A stretch of 64,000 bases of DNA, taken from the NCBI GenBank assembly GCA_902771735.1, contig CACXXO010000002.1:62001-126000 (forward strand), in the 5' to 3' direction. This document shows positions 55,059 through 64,000 of the stretch, one piece after another. The position numbers and the translations under genes are program-made. The notes under the pieces are model-generated. The model was not told where the DNA came from and did not search any database. It saw only the letters and a list, made by a program, of their open reading frames with translations. Numbering within the stretch: position 1 is the first letter of the stretch; each line of letters starts with the position of its first letter. This DNA is from an uncultured Bacteroidota bacterium (GTDB taxonomy: Bacteria; Bacteroidota; Bacteroidia; Bacteroidales; P3).

Positions 55059-56201
55059 ATGAACAGAATCATTTCAACCATCGCCGTAACTCTCTTGTTT
55101 GCAATGCAATCGTGCAACGCTCAACCTGCCGATACGCCTGCTTCCCAACCCTCTGCCATCGAAACCCAGCAGTCCGCTTCCCGTCCCAGCCTCACCCTCA
55201 CCGACTTCACCGATGTCGCCGCCGCCACCATCGACGGCGTGGTGCACATCAAGACCGAGATGACGCAGCTCACGCCGCTCTACCAGTCGTTCTTCGGCTT
55301 CATCATCGAGCGTGGGGTGCAGCGCCAAACCTATAGCGCCTACGGCTCCGGCGTCATCATCACCACCGACGGCTACATCCTCACCAACAACCACGTGGTA
55401 CAGGATGCCGAGCGCATCACCGTCACCCTCAACGACCGTCGCGAACTGCCCGCCAAGCTCGTCGGCAACGACCCCGCCACTGACCTCGCCGTCATCAAAG
55501 TCGAGGCTGAAAACTTGACCTACATCCCCTTCGGTAACAGCGACCTCGTGCGCATCGGTGAGCCTGTCCTCGCCATCGGCAACCCCTTCAACCTCACTTC
55601 CACCGTCACCTCCGGCATCATCAGCGCCAAAGCCCGCAACATGCACATCATCGACAACCCACGCACCAATGAAACCCCTCTCGAATCCTTCCTCCAGACC
55701 GATGCCGCCGTCAACTCCGGCAACTCCGGCGGCGCCCTCGTCAACTCCCGCGCCCAACTCATAGGCATCGTCACCGCCATCGCCTCCGGCAACAGCGGCA
55801 ACTACATCGGCTACTCCTTCGCCATCCCCTCCAACCTCGCTCTCAAAGTCGCCCTCGACCTCCAGCACTATGGTTACGTCCAGCGCGGTTACCTCGGAGT
55901 CCAGGTCGCCGAAGTCGACGCCTCCGTCGCACGCCAAACCAGCGCCCGCGACACCAAAGGACTCTATGTCTTGAAAGTCAACCCCCAAGGTGCTGCCGAC
56001 CGCGCGGGCATCCTCACTGGCGACATCATCCTCCGCGTCGCCGGCAAAGAAGTCAACACCTTCTCCGAAATGATGGAAGAGCTCGGCCTCTTCTCCCCGG
56101 GCGACCAAGTCGACGTCGAATATGTCCGCAACGGTAACTCTCATGTCACCAAAGCCCAACTCCGCAACCACATGGGCAACACCGACATCATCCGCAAATA
56201 A
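55059..56201 (+). CDS. HtrA/DegP-like periplasmic serine protease
   Basis: 380 residues. Signal MNRIISTIAVTLLFAMQSC with a lipobox-like end (Cys 19). The trypsin-like domain carries the triad His 112 (TNNHVV), Asp 142 (ATDLAVIK) and Ser 223 (SGNSGGAL). One PDZ domain follows (about residues 285-365, GLYVLKVNPQGAADRAGI). DegP-type proteases have two PDZ domains; this has one, like DegS or HtrA2. It cuts or chaperones misfolded envelope proteins. Third codon positions are strongly C-rich. The MATE gene follows after 9 bases. Confidence 0.93.
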   Translation: MNRIISTIAVTLLFAMQSCNAQPADTPASQPSAIETQQSASRPSLTLTDFTDVAAATIDGVVHIKTEMTQLTPLYQSFFGFIIERGVQRQTYSAYGSGVIITTDGYILTNNHVVQDAERITVTLNDRRELPAKLVGNDPATDLAVIKVEAENLTYIPFGNSDLVRIGEPVLAIGNPFNLTSTVTSGIISAKARNMHIIDNPRTNETPLESFLQTDAAVNSGNSGGALVNSRAQLIGIVTAIASGNSGNYIGYSFAIPSNLALKVALDLQHYGYVQRGYLGVQVAEVDASVARQTSARDTKGLYVLKVNPQGAADRAGILTGDIILRVAGKEVNTFSEMMEELGLFSPGDQVDVEYVRNGNSHVTKAQLRNHMGNTDIIRK

Positions 56202-56210
56202 CCTCCCCCC

Positions 56211-57575
56211 TTGAACCTCGAAGACAAATACAACCAGATGACCACCAAGCCCGTCAAAAGCTTGGTCTGCAAAATGGCCGTGCCCACCATCATCGCCATG
56301 GTCACCACCGCCCTCTACAACATTGTCGACGCCGCCTTCATCGGCCGCCTCAGCACCCCGGCCACCGCTGGCATCGGCATCTCCTTCGCCTACATGACCT
56401 TTATCCAAGCTCTCGGGTTCTACTTCGGACACGGCAGCGGCAATCACATCTCCAGAGCGTTAGGCGCCAAGAATGTGTCTTCGGCGTCGGTTGTGGCCAC
56501 TGTTGGTTTCATCACTCCCTTCCTTTTGGGAGCGGTGGCAGCGCTATTCTTCCTGCCCAATCTTGGATGGCTGAGCCGCATCCTCGGTGCCCCGGAAGAT
56601 GTGGTACCCTATGCTAATGATTATCTGCGCTATATCGTTCTTGCTACGCCGTTCATGATGTCTGCTCTTACCCTCAACAACCAACTTCGTCTCCAAGGAA
56701 ACGCTCAGTTCGGTATGGTGGGTATTGTCAGCGGTGCCATCCTCAATATTGCTCTCGATCCACTTTTTATTTTCACTTTTGACATGGGGGTGAGCGGTGC
56801 TTCTCTGGCCACAGCCATCAGTCAGATCTTTGCCTGGTGCCTACTTTTGTCTGGAACTTTCCGTCCTGAAAGTGTGCACATAAGATTGCTCGACTTCAAG
56901 CCTTCGTTGAAAGTATATTATGAGATATTCAGAGGCGGACTTCCTTCTCTTTTTCGGCAGGTGTTCAACTGTGCTGCCGCCGTTTCGCTGAACTATTGTG
57001 CCAAACTTTATGCCGCTCCGGGACAGGAGGCGAGTGCAGTCGCAGCCTTCGCTGTCGTCACTCGCATCATGATGTTCGCCTTCAGTGTCGTGTTGGGCTT
57101 CTCTCAGGGATTCCAGCCTGTATGTGGCTACAACTATGGGGCCAAGCTCTATGGCCGTGTGCGTGAGTCGTGGCTCTTCGCCACCTGTATAGGCACGGCC
57201 TTCTTGCTCGTTATCTCTTCTGTCGGCCTATTGTTCGCACCACAGATAGTTGCACTCTTCCGCGCCGAAGACCCCGTGCTTATCGATATTGGCGCCGTCA
57301 CCCTCCGCTGGCAGTGCGCAGCCTTCCCCCTGGTGGCCCTCTTCACCACCACAGGCATGCTCTTCCAGAACATCCGCTTCACCGGCCCCGCCACGCTGCT
57401 AAGTGTCTGCCGCAACGGTCTCTTCTTCCTTCCGGCATTGCTCTTACTGCCCCTCTGGCTCGGCATGACGGGGGTACAGATGGCACAGGCCGTCGCCGAC
57501 CTCCTCTCCTTCCTCCTCTGCATCCCCTACGCAATCTGGATTAACCGCAAACTAAAGAATCTTAACAATTGTTAA
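56211..57575 (+). CDS. MATE-family multidrug efflux transporter
   Basis: 454 residues with about 12 membrane segments in two related halves. LVCKMAVPTIIAMVTTALYNIVDAAFIGRL at the start (split here as AVPTIIAMV and YNIVDAAFIG) and GFQPVCGYNYGAKLYGRVR in the second half are MATE hallmarks. It exports cationic drugs or metabolites using Na+ or H+. The start is TTG at 56211, giving MNLEDKYNQM; the ATG at 56238 is an alternative. A terminator follows at 57603. Codon use shifts from C-ending to mixed within the gene (about 56440). Confidence 0.92.
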   Translation: MNLEDKYNQMTTKPVKSLVCKMAVPTIIAMVTTALYNIVDAAFIGRLSTPATAGIGISFAYMTFIQALGFYFGHGSGNHISRALGAKNVSSASVVATVGFITPFLLGAVAALFFLPNLGWLSRILGAPEDVVPYANDYLRYIVLATPFMMSALTLNNQLRLQGNAQFGMVGIVSGAILNIALDPLFIFTFDMGVSGASLATAISQIFAWCLLLSGTFRPESVHIRLLDFKPSLKVYYEIFRGGLPSLFRQVFNCAAAVSLNYCAKLYAAPGQEASAVAAFAVVTRIMMFAFSVVLGFSQGFQPVCGYNYGAKLYGRVRESWLFATCIGTAFLLVISSVGLLFAPQIVALFRAEDPVLIDIGAVTLRWQCAAFPLVALFTTTGMLFQNIRFTGPATLLSVCRNGLFFLPALLLLPLWLGMTGVQMAQAVADLLSFLLCIPYAIWINRKLKNLNNC

Positions 57576-57602
57576 GTTAAATTTCCAAGCGAAAAATACT
57601 CC

Positions 57603-57635
57603 AGGGCACCTCTTATTCCACAGGTGCCCTTTTTT
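57603..57635 (+). terminator. Terminator after the MATE gene
   Basis: Perfect 9-base stem AGGGCACCT (57603-57611) with AGGTGCCCT (57622-57630), then a T-run to 57635. Confidence 0.93.
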
Positions 57636-57667
57636 CTTGCCTAATCCTTTGTACCACATACGTATGA

Positions 57668-57740
57668 ACTCCCTACCATCTCCTTACCAACTCCTAACCA
57701 ACTCCTACCACGGTAGGTGTTGATAGGGTTGTGGTAGGTA
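57668..57740. repeat. Extragenic CTACC palindrome, copy E (decayed)
   Basis: A weaker version: units CTACCATCTCC, TTACCAACTCC, TAACCAACTCC lead to CTACC, centre AC, then GGTAGGTGTTGATAGGG. The core stem has mismatches. Centre AC marks the same orientation as copy A and opposite to B, C and D. It lies between the MATE terminator and the sufB promoter. Confidence 0.8.
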
Positions 57741-57826
57741 GTTGATATTTAAGAGTTGTTAACATTTTGTCTTTCGGGTAGTTTTCATTGTTGATAAAAA
57801 TACCGCCGTATGTCGTTCTTTTTTCG

Positions 57827-57834
57827 TATTTTTG
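57827..57834 (+). promoter_or_regulatory. sufB promoter -7 box
   Basis: TATTTTTG followed by CAAC fits the -7 consensus. TGTTGATAAAA starts at 57789, 38 bases before it. No clear TTTG -33 box. The ATG used is at 57862; the in-frame TTG at 57832 lies in the box itself. Confidence 0.75.
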
Positions 57835-57861
57835 CAACCGAAAAGTTATTTTTTTAATATA

Positions 57862-59307
57862 ATGGACAACGACGAAAAAAATATAATTCAGGAAGTTACA
57901 AGTGAAGAGTATAAATGGGGATTTACTACCGATATTGACACCGAGACGATCCGCAAAGGGTTGGACGAAGATATCGTGCGTTTGATTTCGAAGAAGAAGG
58001 GCGAGCCCGAGTGGCTGCTCGAGTTCCGCCTCGAGGCGTTCCGCCGCTGGCAGAAGATGAAGGAGCCGGACTGGGCCCACTTGGAGTATGAGTCTCCGAA
58101 CTATCAGGACATCATCTACTTTGCTGCTCCCAAGCAGGAGAAAAAGAAGAGCATGGACGAGGTAGACCCCGAACTGCTGGCCACCTTCGACAAGCTCGGT
58201 ATCCCGTTGCGTGAGCGCGAGGCGCTGGCCGGAGTGGCCTACGATGCCATCATGGACTCCGTGAGCGTGAAGACCACCAGCCAGAAAGCCCTCGAGGAGA
58301 AGGGCATCATCTTCATGCCCATCAGCGAGGCCGTGCAAAAACACCCCGACCTGGTTCGCAAGTATTTAGGTTCCGTGGTGCCGTCGACCGACAACTTCTT
58401 CGCCGCCTTGAACAGCGCCGTCTTCAGCGACGGCTCCTTCTGCTACATCCCCAAGGGGGTGCGCTGCCCGATGGAACTGAGCAGCTATTTCCGCATCAAC
58501 GCCAAGGGCACAGGCCAGTTCGAGCGCACGCTGATAGTGGCCGATGAGGGTGCCTACGTCTCCTACATGGAAGGCTGCACGGCTCCGCAGCGCGATGAGA
58601 ACCAGCTGCATGCCGCCATCGTGGAGATTGTGGTGATGAAGGATGCCGAGGTGAAGTACAGCACGGTGCAGAACTGGTACCCGGGCGACAAGGATGGCAA
58701 GGGCGGCATCTACAACTTCGTCACCAAGCGCGGCATCTGCAAGGGGTCGCACTCGAAGCTCAGCTGGACGCAGGTGGAGACGGGTTCTGCCGTCACGTGG
58801 AAATATCCGTCGTGCATACTGCAGGGAGATGATTCCACGGCAGAGTTCTATTCTGTCGCTGTGACGAACAACTACCAGCAGGCCGACACCGGTACCAAGA
58901 TGATACATGTGGGCAAAAACACCCATTCGACCATCATGAGCAAGGGCATCTCGGCTGGCAAGAGCCACAACTCGTACCGCGGACTGGTGCAGATAGGCAA
59001 GGGAGCTGACAATGCGAGGAACTACTCGCAGTGCGACAGTCTGTTGCTTGGCGACCAGTGCGGCGCCCACACTTGGCCCTACATCAAGGCCGACAACCAC
59101 ACCGCCATCCTCGAGCACGAGGCTACCACAAGCAAAATATCTGAGGACCAGCTCTTCTACTGCCAGCAGCGCGGCATCAGTCCCGAGAGTGCCGTGGGCC
59201 TCATCGTCAACGGCTACGCCAAGGATGTGCTGAAGAAACTCCCTATGGAGTTCGCCGTCGAGGCGCAGAAACTTTTATCGATATCTCTGGAAGGAAGCGT
59301 AGGGTGA
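57862..59307 (+). CDS. sufB: Fe-S cluster assembly scaffold SufB
   Basis: 481 residues from [12 protein letters not shown]. Typical SufB sequence: [18 protein letters not shown], then [25 protein letters not shown] region, [19 protein letters not shown] and [21 protein letters not shown] at the C-terminus. With SufC and SufD it builds Fe-S clusters, which the hydrogenases and ferredoxins need. SufC and SufD are not adjacent: a TonB-C lipoprotein gene follows, so the suf genes are split here. The stop is followed directly by GAATTAA-type repeats. Confidence 0.95.
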   Translation: MDNDEKNIIQEVTSEEYKWGFTTDIDTETIRKGLDEDIVRLISKKKGEPEWLLEFRLEAFRRWQKMKEPDWAHLEYESPNYQDIIYFAAPKQEKKKSMDEVDPELLATFDKLGIPLREREALAGVAYDAIMDSVSVKTTSQKALEEKGIIFMPISEAVQKHPDLVRKYLGSVVPSTDNFFAALNSAVFSDGSFCYIPKGVRCPMELSSYFRINAKGTGQFERTLIVADEGAYVSYMEGCTAPQRDENQLHAAIVEIVVMKDAEVKYSTVQNWYPGDKDGKGGIYNFVTKRGICKGSHSKLSWTQVETGSAVTWKYPSCILQGDDSTAEFYSVAVTNNYQQADTGTKMIHVGKNTHSTIMSKGISAGKSHNSYRGLVQIGKGADNARNYSQCDSLLLGDQCGAHTWPYIKADNHTAILEHEATTSKISEDQLFYCQQRGISPESAVGLIVNGYAKDVLKKLPMEFAVEAQKLLSISLEGSVG

Positions 59308-59336
59308 GAATTGAGAATTAAGAATTAAGAATTGAA
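59306..59336. repeat. GAATTAA-family repeats after sufB
   Basis: AGAATTGAGAATTAAGAATT units fill the gap, and the last AATTG supplies the TTG start codon of the next gene, just as at 5049-5095. Confidence 0.82.
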
Positions 59337-60141
59337 AAGGCTGTGGCTCATAGGTTTTGCGGTGATGCTTGTGTCGTCGTGCGGCAACAAGATAAACGAT
59401 GTGCAGTATCTGATGAAGAACTACCGTTTTGTTGACAGTGTACTGGAGCGGCAGTTGACTGATGCTGTTGAGGCGATGGAGGTGCCGGACAGTGTGATGT
59501 TGGTGCTGGCACAGTATGATTACGACTGGACATCGCAGATAAGATCCGTGGGTATAGGTACATTCCATCCAGAGTATCATTATGGATCGGATATCCGGAG
59601 TTGCATGATGCGGATGGACGGTGTGACGGAAATTGCAGGACACAAATGCCTGGTTTCTATCTACCATTTGCCGTTGGAAGAGACGGCAGGGTCGACATTG
59701 GTTACCATCAGGGACAGTCTGGACGATGAGATCGAGATGCTACAGATGGAGGATAATCATTTCTTTTTCCTGGACACCACGGGACGCGTAGTGGGAGACA
59801 GCCCCATCTACGATAAGCTGGAATTCTTTTTCGACAATGTGTTTACTGTTGTTGAGAACGACCCGGAGTTTCCCGGGGGAGAGGATTCGCTGCAGGCCTT
59901 TGTGAATCGCAACCTGCGCAATCCACGACAGGTGGAGGGGAAGGTGTATGTAGAGTTTGTCGTTGAACGCACTGGACGACTGACGAACCTCAAGGTGCTG
60001 CGGGGTATCGACGAGGAGACCGACGAGGGAGCTCTGCGTGTGATGCGGATGATGCCCCGATGGGTTCCCGGGCGCCAGCGCAACACTCTTGTCCGCGTGA
60101 AGTATTACTATGCCGTCAAGTTTAGACCTACAGAGAGATGA
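59332..60141 (+). CDS. Lipoprotein with TonB C-terminal domain
   Basis: 269 residues. The start is TTG inside the junction repeat (MKRLWLIGFA), followed by lipobox VSSC with Cys 17. The last 90 residues match the TonB C-terminal domain: PEFPGGEDSLQAFVNRNLR, GKVYVEFVVERTGRLTNLKVLRG and LRVMRMMPRWVPGRQ. True TonB has an N-terminal membrane anchor and Pro-rich span; this one is a lipoprotein, a form frequent in Bacteroidales whose partner is unknown. The stop overlaps the next start (ATGA). Confidence 0.85.
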   Translation: MKRLWLIGFAVMLVSSCGNKINDVQYLMKNYRFVDSVLERQLTDAVEAMEVPDSVMLVLAQYDYDWTSQIRSVGIGTFHPEYHYGSDIRSCMMRMDGVTEIAGHKCLVSIYHLPLEETAGSTLVTIRDSLDDEIEMLQMEDNHFFFLDTTGRVVGDSPIYDKLEFFFDNVFTVVENDPEFPGGEDSLQAFVNRNLRNPRQVEGKVYVEFVVERTGRLTNLKVLRGIDEETDEGALRVMRMMPRWVPGRQRNTLVRVKYYYAVKFRPTER

Positions 60142-60701
60142 CACACAAGCTGACAACCGAGGAGATGCACCGGCTATCGGTGGAGGAGTTTCGCCAGAGC
60201 GAGAAGCTGCCGCTGACGGTGGTGCTGGACAATGTGCGGTCGTTGAACAACATCGGGTCGGTGTTCCGCACGAGCGACGCTTTCCGTGTGGAGCACATCG
60301 CCCTCTGTGGCATCACGGCTACGCCGCCGCACCGCGAGATACACAAGACGGCCCTTGGTGCCGAAGAGAGCGTGGAGTGGAGCTACCACGAGGACACGGC
60401 CGAATACATTCGCGCTCTCAAGGAGCAGGGCTACAAGGTGTATGCCGTGGAGCAGGTGGACGACAGCATCAAGCTGGGTACGCAGGCGTCTCGCCTGCAT
60501 CATGCAACCGGGACGGTTGCGCACCTGGCCATCATCCTGGGCAACGAGATAGAGGGAGTGCAGGAGGGTCTTCTGCCGCTCTGCGACGGTTGTCTGGAGA
60601 TACCGCAGTACGGCACCAAGCACTCGCTCAATGTCAGCTGCGCCGCTGCCATTGTGATATGGGAAATGTTTAAGCAGTTAAGATTTAAGAGTTATGACTA
60701 A
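60138..60701 (+). CDS. TrmH/SpoU-family RNA methyltransferase
   Basis: 187 residues of the trefoil-knot SPOUT fold. Motif 1 VLDNVRSLNNIGSVFRTSDAF, motif 2 LAIILGNEIEGV and motif 3 IPQYGTKHSLNVSCAAAIVIWE are all present. It methylates a ribose 2'-OH in tRNA or rRNA; the target is not known. Between motifs 1 and 2, GTQASRLHHATGTV is coded by two back-to-back palindromes (60482-60520) and looks like an inserted repeat. Confidence 0.9.
   Translation: MTHKLTTEEMHRLSVEEFRQSEKLPLTVVLDNVRSLNNIGSVFRTSDAFRVEHIALCGITATPPHREIHKTALGAEESVEWSYHEDTAEYIRALKEQGYKVYAVEQVDDSIKLGTQASRLHHATGTVAHLAIILGNEIEGVQEGLLPLCDGCLEIPQYGTKHSLNVSCAAAIVIWEMFKQLRFKSYD
60482..60520 (+). repeat. Two palindromes inside the TrmH-like gene
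   Basis: GCAGGCG/CGCCTGC (60482-60488, 60492-60498) and GCAACC/GGTTGC (60504-60509, 60515-60520) lie side by side. The first encodes TQASRLH, a peptide seen where such palindromic repeats enter genes in other bacteria. Confidence 0.65.
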
Positions 60702-61050
60702 AGAAGAACGAACAGAGAAGGCCCGTGCTCTCCACAAGCAGGGCTGCAACTGCTGCCAGTCGGTGGTGATGGCCTACGCAGACAAGCTGCCCATCGACGC
60801 CGATGCCGCCATGAAGGTTGCCGCCCCCTTCGGTCGCGGTCTTGCGGGAATGAGGGAGGTGTGCGGTTGTGTGAGCGGAATGGCGATGGTTTGCGGTCTC
60901 ACGGGCCACACTGCCGACGTGCGTGCTTTGGTGGAGAAATTCCGCACCGAAGAAGGCGACATCGTCTGTGGCAGACTGTTGTCCCAAGGCAAGAAACCCT
61001 GCCCCGAGATGGTGGCCGACGCCGCCGGACTGCTGGCAGAGGTTCTCTAA
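60694..61050 (+). CDS. C_GCAxxG_C_C family redox-type protein
   Basis: 118 residues. Cys pattern GCNCCQSVVMAYADK, then FGRGLAGMREVCGCVSGMAM, and a later KKPCPEM Cys. This is the spacing of the small C_GCAxxG_C_C family, thought to be a soluble redox or metal-binding protein. It overlaps the methyltransferase gene by 8 bases, so it is cotranscribed; a functional tie is unknown. Convergent with clpC (6 bases between stops). Confidence 0.88.
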   Translation: MTKEERTEKARALHKQGCNCCQSVVMAYADKLPIDADAAMKVAAPFGRGLAGMREVCGCVSGMAMVCGLTGHTADVRALVEKFRTEEGDIVCGRLLSQGKKPCPEMVADAAGLLAEVL

Positions 61051-61056
61051 CCAATC

Positions 61057-63636
61057 TTATTCTCCCTGGGTTGCAGGCTCAGGTGCGAGGGCTTCGTCGA
61101 GTTGACGGCTGGTTTCGCCTTTCTCAATGTTGAAAAAGACGTGGTCGTCGTCGGCAGTGATTTCAATGGTGTCGCCGGGAAGGATGTCGGCCTTGATGAT
61201 TTCATCGGCCAAGTCGTCTTCGACGTAGCGTTGGATGGCGCGTCGCAGAGGACGGGCACCATAGTTCTCGTCCCAACCTTTGGCCACAATGAAGTCTTTG
61301 GCTTTCTCGTCCATCCGCACTTCGAAGCCCATCTTGCGGATACGTTCGAAGAGGCCTCGCAGTTCGATGTCGATAATCTTGTGTATTTCTTCGCGACCCA
61401 GAGAGTTGAAGTAGATGATATCGTCGATACGGTTGATGAATTCGGGAGCGAAAGCTTTTTTAAGGCTCTTCTCTATGACATCGCGCTGCATCTGAGACTT
61501 CTCGGCCTCGCGGGCGGCGGTGGCGAATCCCACGCCGACACCGAAGTCTTTCAGTTGGCGGCTCCCGATGTTAGAGGTCATGATGACGATGGTGTTGCGG
61601 AAGTCGACCTTGCGGCCGATGCCGTCGGTGAGTTGGCCGTCGTCGAGCACCTGTAGCAGCACGTTGAAGACATCAGGGTGAGCCTTCTCAATCTCGTCAA
61701 GCAGAACGATACTGTAGGGTTTGCGGCGTACACGTTCGGTGAGTTGGCCACCTTCTTCGTAGCCCACATATCCCGGAGGCGCTCCGATGAGGCGGCTCAC
61801 GGCGAACTTCTCCATGTACTCGCTCATGTCGATGCGTATCATGGCGGCTTCGCTGTCGAAGAGGTATTTGGCCAAAATCTTTGTCAGGTAGGTCTTGCCG
61901 ACGCCGGTGGGTCCAAGGAAGAGGAAGCTGCCGATGGGGCGTTTGGGGTCCTTCAGTCCGGCGCGGTTGCGGCGGATGGCTTTGGCAATCTGTGCTATGG
62001 CTTCGTCCTGTCCCACAACGCTGCCTTTCAGTTCTTTCTCCATACTCAGCAGGCGGTTGCTCTCGCTCTCGGCGATGCGTTCCATGGGTACGCCGGTCAT
62101 CATGGCCACCACAGCGGCTACGTCCTGGTCGGTAACGGTTACTTGTCGTTCGCGCTCGTCGGCGTCCCATTGGCGTTTCAGATCGGCCAACTTGCCATCG
62201 AGGTCGCGTTCTTGGTCGCGCAATTCGGCGGCCTCACTATAGCGTTTCTCGGCCAGCACACTTTTCTTTCGTTCCGCCACGCGTGCTACTTCCTGCTCGA
62301 GGTTGACAATTTCCTCGGGCACCTGCATATTGGCAATATGTACTCGAGCACCAGCCTCGTCGAGGGCATCGATGGCCTTGTCGGGCTGCAGGCGGTCGCT
62401 GACGTAGCGTTCGGTGAGTTCCACACAAGCCTTCAATGCGGCCTCGCTGTAGACCACCAAGTGGTGCTCCTCGTATTTTTCTTTTATGTTAGTCAGGATC
62501 TCAAGAGTTTCCTCGGCAGTGGCAGGTTCCACGAGCACTTTTTGGAAACGTCGTTCGAGGGCGGTGTCCTTTTCGATGTATTGGCGGTATTCGTCCAAGG
62601 TGGTGGTGCCTATGCATTGGATGACGCCGCGAGCCAGGGCGGGCTTGAACATGTTGCTGGCGTCGAGCGAGCCGCTGGCCGATCCTGCCCCCACAATGGT
62701 GTGAATCTCGTCAATGAAGATGATGATTTCAGGATGCTGTTCAAGCTCGTTGATGATAGCTTTCATGCGCTCCTCGAACTGTCCACGATACTTGGTTCCA
62801 GCCACCAGCGAGGCCAGGTCGAGACTCAACAGGCGTTTGCCATAGAGCGTCCGCGGCACACGCCCTTCGCTAATACGGATAGCAAGGCCTTCGGCAATGG
62901 CACTCTTGCCCACACCGCTCTCACCAATGAGGATAGGGTTGTTTTTCTTCCTACGGCTGAGAATCTGTGCGATGCGATCCATCTCTTTCTGTCGGCCGAT
63001 GATGGGGTCGAGTTTACCGTCCTGCGCCAGTTTGGTGAGATCACGGCCGAATGTCTCCAGGGCCGGAGTACCGTTCTTGCCCTTCCCGTTTTCGGCCTTG
63101 CTTTTCCCACTTTCTGTCACCGGGTCGGCAAAGGCATCGTCGATATCGTCGTCGCTGGTCTGGCTGCTAAAGTCTGTGTTGCCGGTAGGCTCCAAGCCAC
63201 TATCGCTACGTACAAGTTTAGCAAAGCGATCGTAGTCAACACCATCGCGATTCAACATACTGGCCACCAGATTATCGTTTTCCTGCAGCATGGCCAGGAT
63301 GAGGTGCTCGGTTCGTATGTCGGACGATTTGAGTTTGATGCTTTCCAGATAACTCAGTCGCAGTACTTTCTCGGTCTGTCGCAGCATGGGAATTTCACTG
63401 TCGGCAGCATAGCGTATGTCGCTCTGTGCCTGACTCACCTGGTTCTCCAGCCGTTCACGGAAAGCGGCTGTATTGACGCCAAGAGTCGACAACATGGTCA
63501 TGGCCGAGCACTCGGGCAGACGGGCCATGCCAAGGAAAAGGTGTTCAACGCCGATGCCGCCGTTTTTCAGACGGATAGCCTCGTCGCGGCTGAAGGCTAT
63601 GGCCTTCCTTGTATTATCACTTAGGTTCGCTTCCAT
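61057..63636 (-). CDS. clpC: ClpC-type AAA+ unfoldase of the Clp protease
   Basis: 859 residues. Double Clp_N repeat (1-145), then an acidic Ser-rich linker, first AAA+ domain with Walker A GESGVGKS (238-245), a middle coiled coil ([22 protein letters not shown]), and second AAA+ domain with GPTGVGKT near 574-581 and [19 protein letters not shown]. This feeds damaged proteins to ClpP. It has its own promoter and is divergent from gyrA. Confidence 0.95.
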   Translation of the reverse strand: MEANLSDNTRKAIAFSRDEAIRLKNGGIGVEHLFLGMARLPECSAMTMLSTLGVNTAAFRERLENQVSQAQSDIRYAADSEIPMLRQTEKVLRLSYLESIKLKSSDIRTEHLILAMLQENDNLVASMLNRDGVDYDRFAKLVRSDSGLEPTGNTDFSSQTSDDDIDDAFADPVTESGKSKAENGKGKNGTPALETFGRDLTKLAQDGKLDPIIGRQKEMDRIAQILSRRKKNNPILIGESGVGKSAIAEGLAIRISEGRVPRTLYGKRLLSLDLASLVAGTKYRGQFEERMKAIINELEQHPEIIIFIDEIHTIVGAGSASGSLDASNMFKPALARGVIQCIGTTTLDEYRQYIEKDTALERRFQKVLVEPATAEETLEILTNIKEKYEEHHLVVYSEAALKACVELTERYVSDRLQPDKAIDALDEAGARVHIANMQVPEEIVNLEQEVARVAERKKSVLAEKRYSEAAELRDQERDLDGKLADLKRQWDADERERQVTVTDQDVAAVVAMMTGVPMERIAESESNRLLSMEKELKGSVVGQDEAIAQIAKAIRRNRAGLKDPKRPIGSFLFLGPTGVGKTYLTKILAKYLFDSEAAMIRIDMSEYMEKFAVSRLIGAPPGYVGYEEGGQLTERVRRKPYSIVLLDEIEKAHPDVFNVLLQVLDDGQLTDGIGRKVDFRNTIVIMTSNIGSRQLKDFGVGVGFATAAREAEKSQMQRDVIEKSLKKAFAPEFINRIDDIIYFNSLGREEIHKIIDIELRGLFERIRKMGFEVRMDEKAKDFIVAKGWDENYGARPLRRAIQRYVEDDLADEIIKADILPGDTIEITADDDHVFFNIEKGETSRQLDEALAPEPATQGE

Positions 63637-63655
63637 TGTATAAAATTTCGTGGTG

Positions 63656-63684
63656 CAAAATTACTACTAATATTTTGATTGCAA
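63656..63684 (-). promoter_or_regulatory. clpC promoter
   Basis: On the minus strand TTG (63684-63682) and TAATTTTG (63663-63656) are 18 bases apart. TGTTGATAATA lies 48 bases before the -7 box (from 63711), ten bases farther than at the other promoters with this element. Confidence 0.7.
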
Positions 63685-63828
63685 CTTTCATGCCAAAGAT
63701 TATTATCAACATCACAATGTGAATTAGTGTTTTCTGTCTGTCAGTGGAAACTTGGTGCGACTCATCTTTATAAATGTTCTTGTTCTCCTTCGCATAGAAG
63801 ATTGTTAATAAAAAAAAAGGAGGTCATA

Positions 63829-63858
63829 TTGCAATGTCGGATTTTTTTCGTATCTTTG
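63829..63858 (+). promoter_or_regulatory. gyrA promoter
   Basis: TTG (63829-63831) and TATCTTTG (63851-63858) are 19 bases apart. TGTTAATAAAA starts at 63813, 38 bases before the -7 box. The leader to the ATG is about 67 bases and A/T-rich. Confidence 0.75.
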
Positions 63859-63931
63859 TTTTTTAGCATAGAAACATAATATGCATATAATAAATTAGAA
63901 TACAATAATATATAATAATATTTAACGACTG

Positions 63932-64000
63932 ATGGCTTTAGAAAACGACAGAATCAAAAGAGTCGACATAGAGACGACGATGAAAACGGCCTATATCGAC
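63932..64000 (+). CDS. gyrA: DNA gyrase subunit A, N-terminus only
   Basis: 23 residues are visible before the window ends: MALENDRIKRVDIETTMKTA then YID. The order of a basic stretch, an acidic IE-type segment and MK-x-x-YID matches the start of Bacteroidales GyrA, just before the conserved YSMSVIVSRALPDVRDG that should follow. The divergent clpC neighbour also fits what is seen in related genomes. ParC begins in a similar way, so certainty is moderate. Confidence 0.75.
   Translation, partial: MALENDRIKRVDIETTMKTAYID

Overview
The window looks like chromosomal DNA of an anaerobic, probably gut- or rumen-dwelling member of the Bacteroidales. Three things support this. Fourteen promoters fit the Bacteroidetes form: all have a TAnnTTTG -7 box, and most have a TTTG or TTG -33 box 18-21 bases upstream. 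The gene set is typical of the order (PorW/SprE-like lipoprotein, DUF4199-glycosyltransferase pair, DUF4369, Fkp-type FKBP, BspA-like LRR protein, a short AtpC). There are no phage, plasmid or conjugation genes. The exact genus cannot be told from the sequence alone.

Layout. 1-2.2 kb: end of a tripartite efflux operon (TolC, HlyD-type adaptor), minus strand. 2.5-5.9 kb: PPi-type phosphofructokinase, EnvC-like murein hydrolase activator, LpxH-like phosphatase. 5.8-13.4 kb, minus strand: atpD-atpC followed by an amidohydrolase and an oligopeptide-binding lipoprotein, a small orphan gene, and a large membrane pyrophosphatase (HppA). 13.9-26.7 kb: a long plus-strand run (pyrE, FGE-sulfatase family protein, hpt, small lipoprotein, AsmA-like protein, DUF4199, GT2, ychF, PorW/SprE-like TPR lipoprotein, bactofilin, sugar kinase-RapZ-C fusion) ending at a terminator. 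27.2-36.7 kb: tRNA-Glu(CTC), PPDK, a hydrogen module (2Fe-2S protein, sensory-type FeFe hydrogenase with PAS, SpoIIE/PP2C phosphatase, group B-like FeFe hydrogenase), and ATP-dependent PEPCK. 36.7-41.2 kb: LRR protein with a T9SS-like tail, and GcvP. 41.2-47.1 kb, minus strand: DUF4369 lipoprotein, short chorismate synthase, FKBP, butyrate kinase, two tiny lipoproteins behind a structured leader, and split chromate transporters. 47.2-51.6 kb: TerC, TruA, PrmA, TopB. 51.6-54.9 kb, minus strand: RsmI-family methylase and two envelope proteins. 55-61 kb: HtrA-like protease, MATE, SufB, TonB-C lipoprotein, TrmH-family methylase, C_GCAxxG protein. 61-64 kb: clpC, divergent from the start of gyrA.

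The metabolic genes fit together. Pfp, PPDK and HppA all use or make pyrophosphate, PEPCK joins them at the PEP node, and butyrate kinase and FeFe hydrogenases fit fermentation with hydrogen turnover. The sensory hydrogenase, phosphatase and group B hydrogenase form a compact candidate system for sensing and responding to hydrogen.

The most unusual DNA-level signals are non-coding. There are five extragenic copies of a long palindrome built from CCTACCAACTC-like units, with matched changes in both arms. Short tandem repeats of several families sit exactly at gene junctions and supply stop codons, TTG starts or purine-rich leaders. A shared TGTTrAwAAA element lies 38-40 bases upstream of five -7 boxes. 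Palindromic repeats appear to be inserted in frame inside two coding genes.
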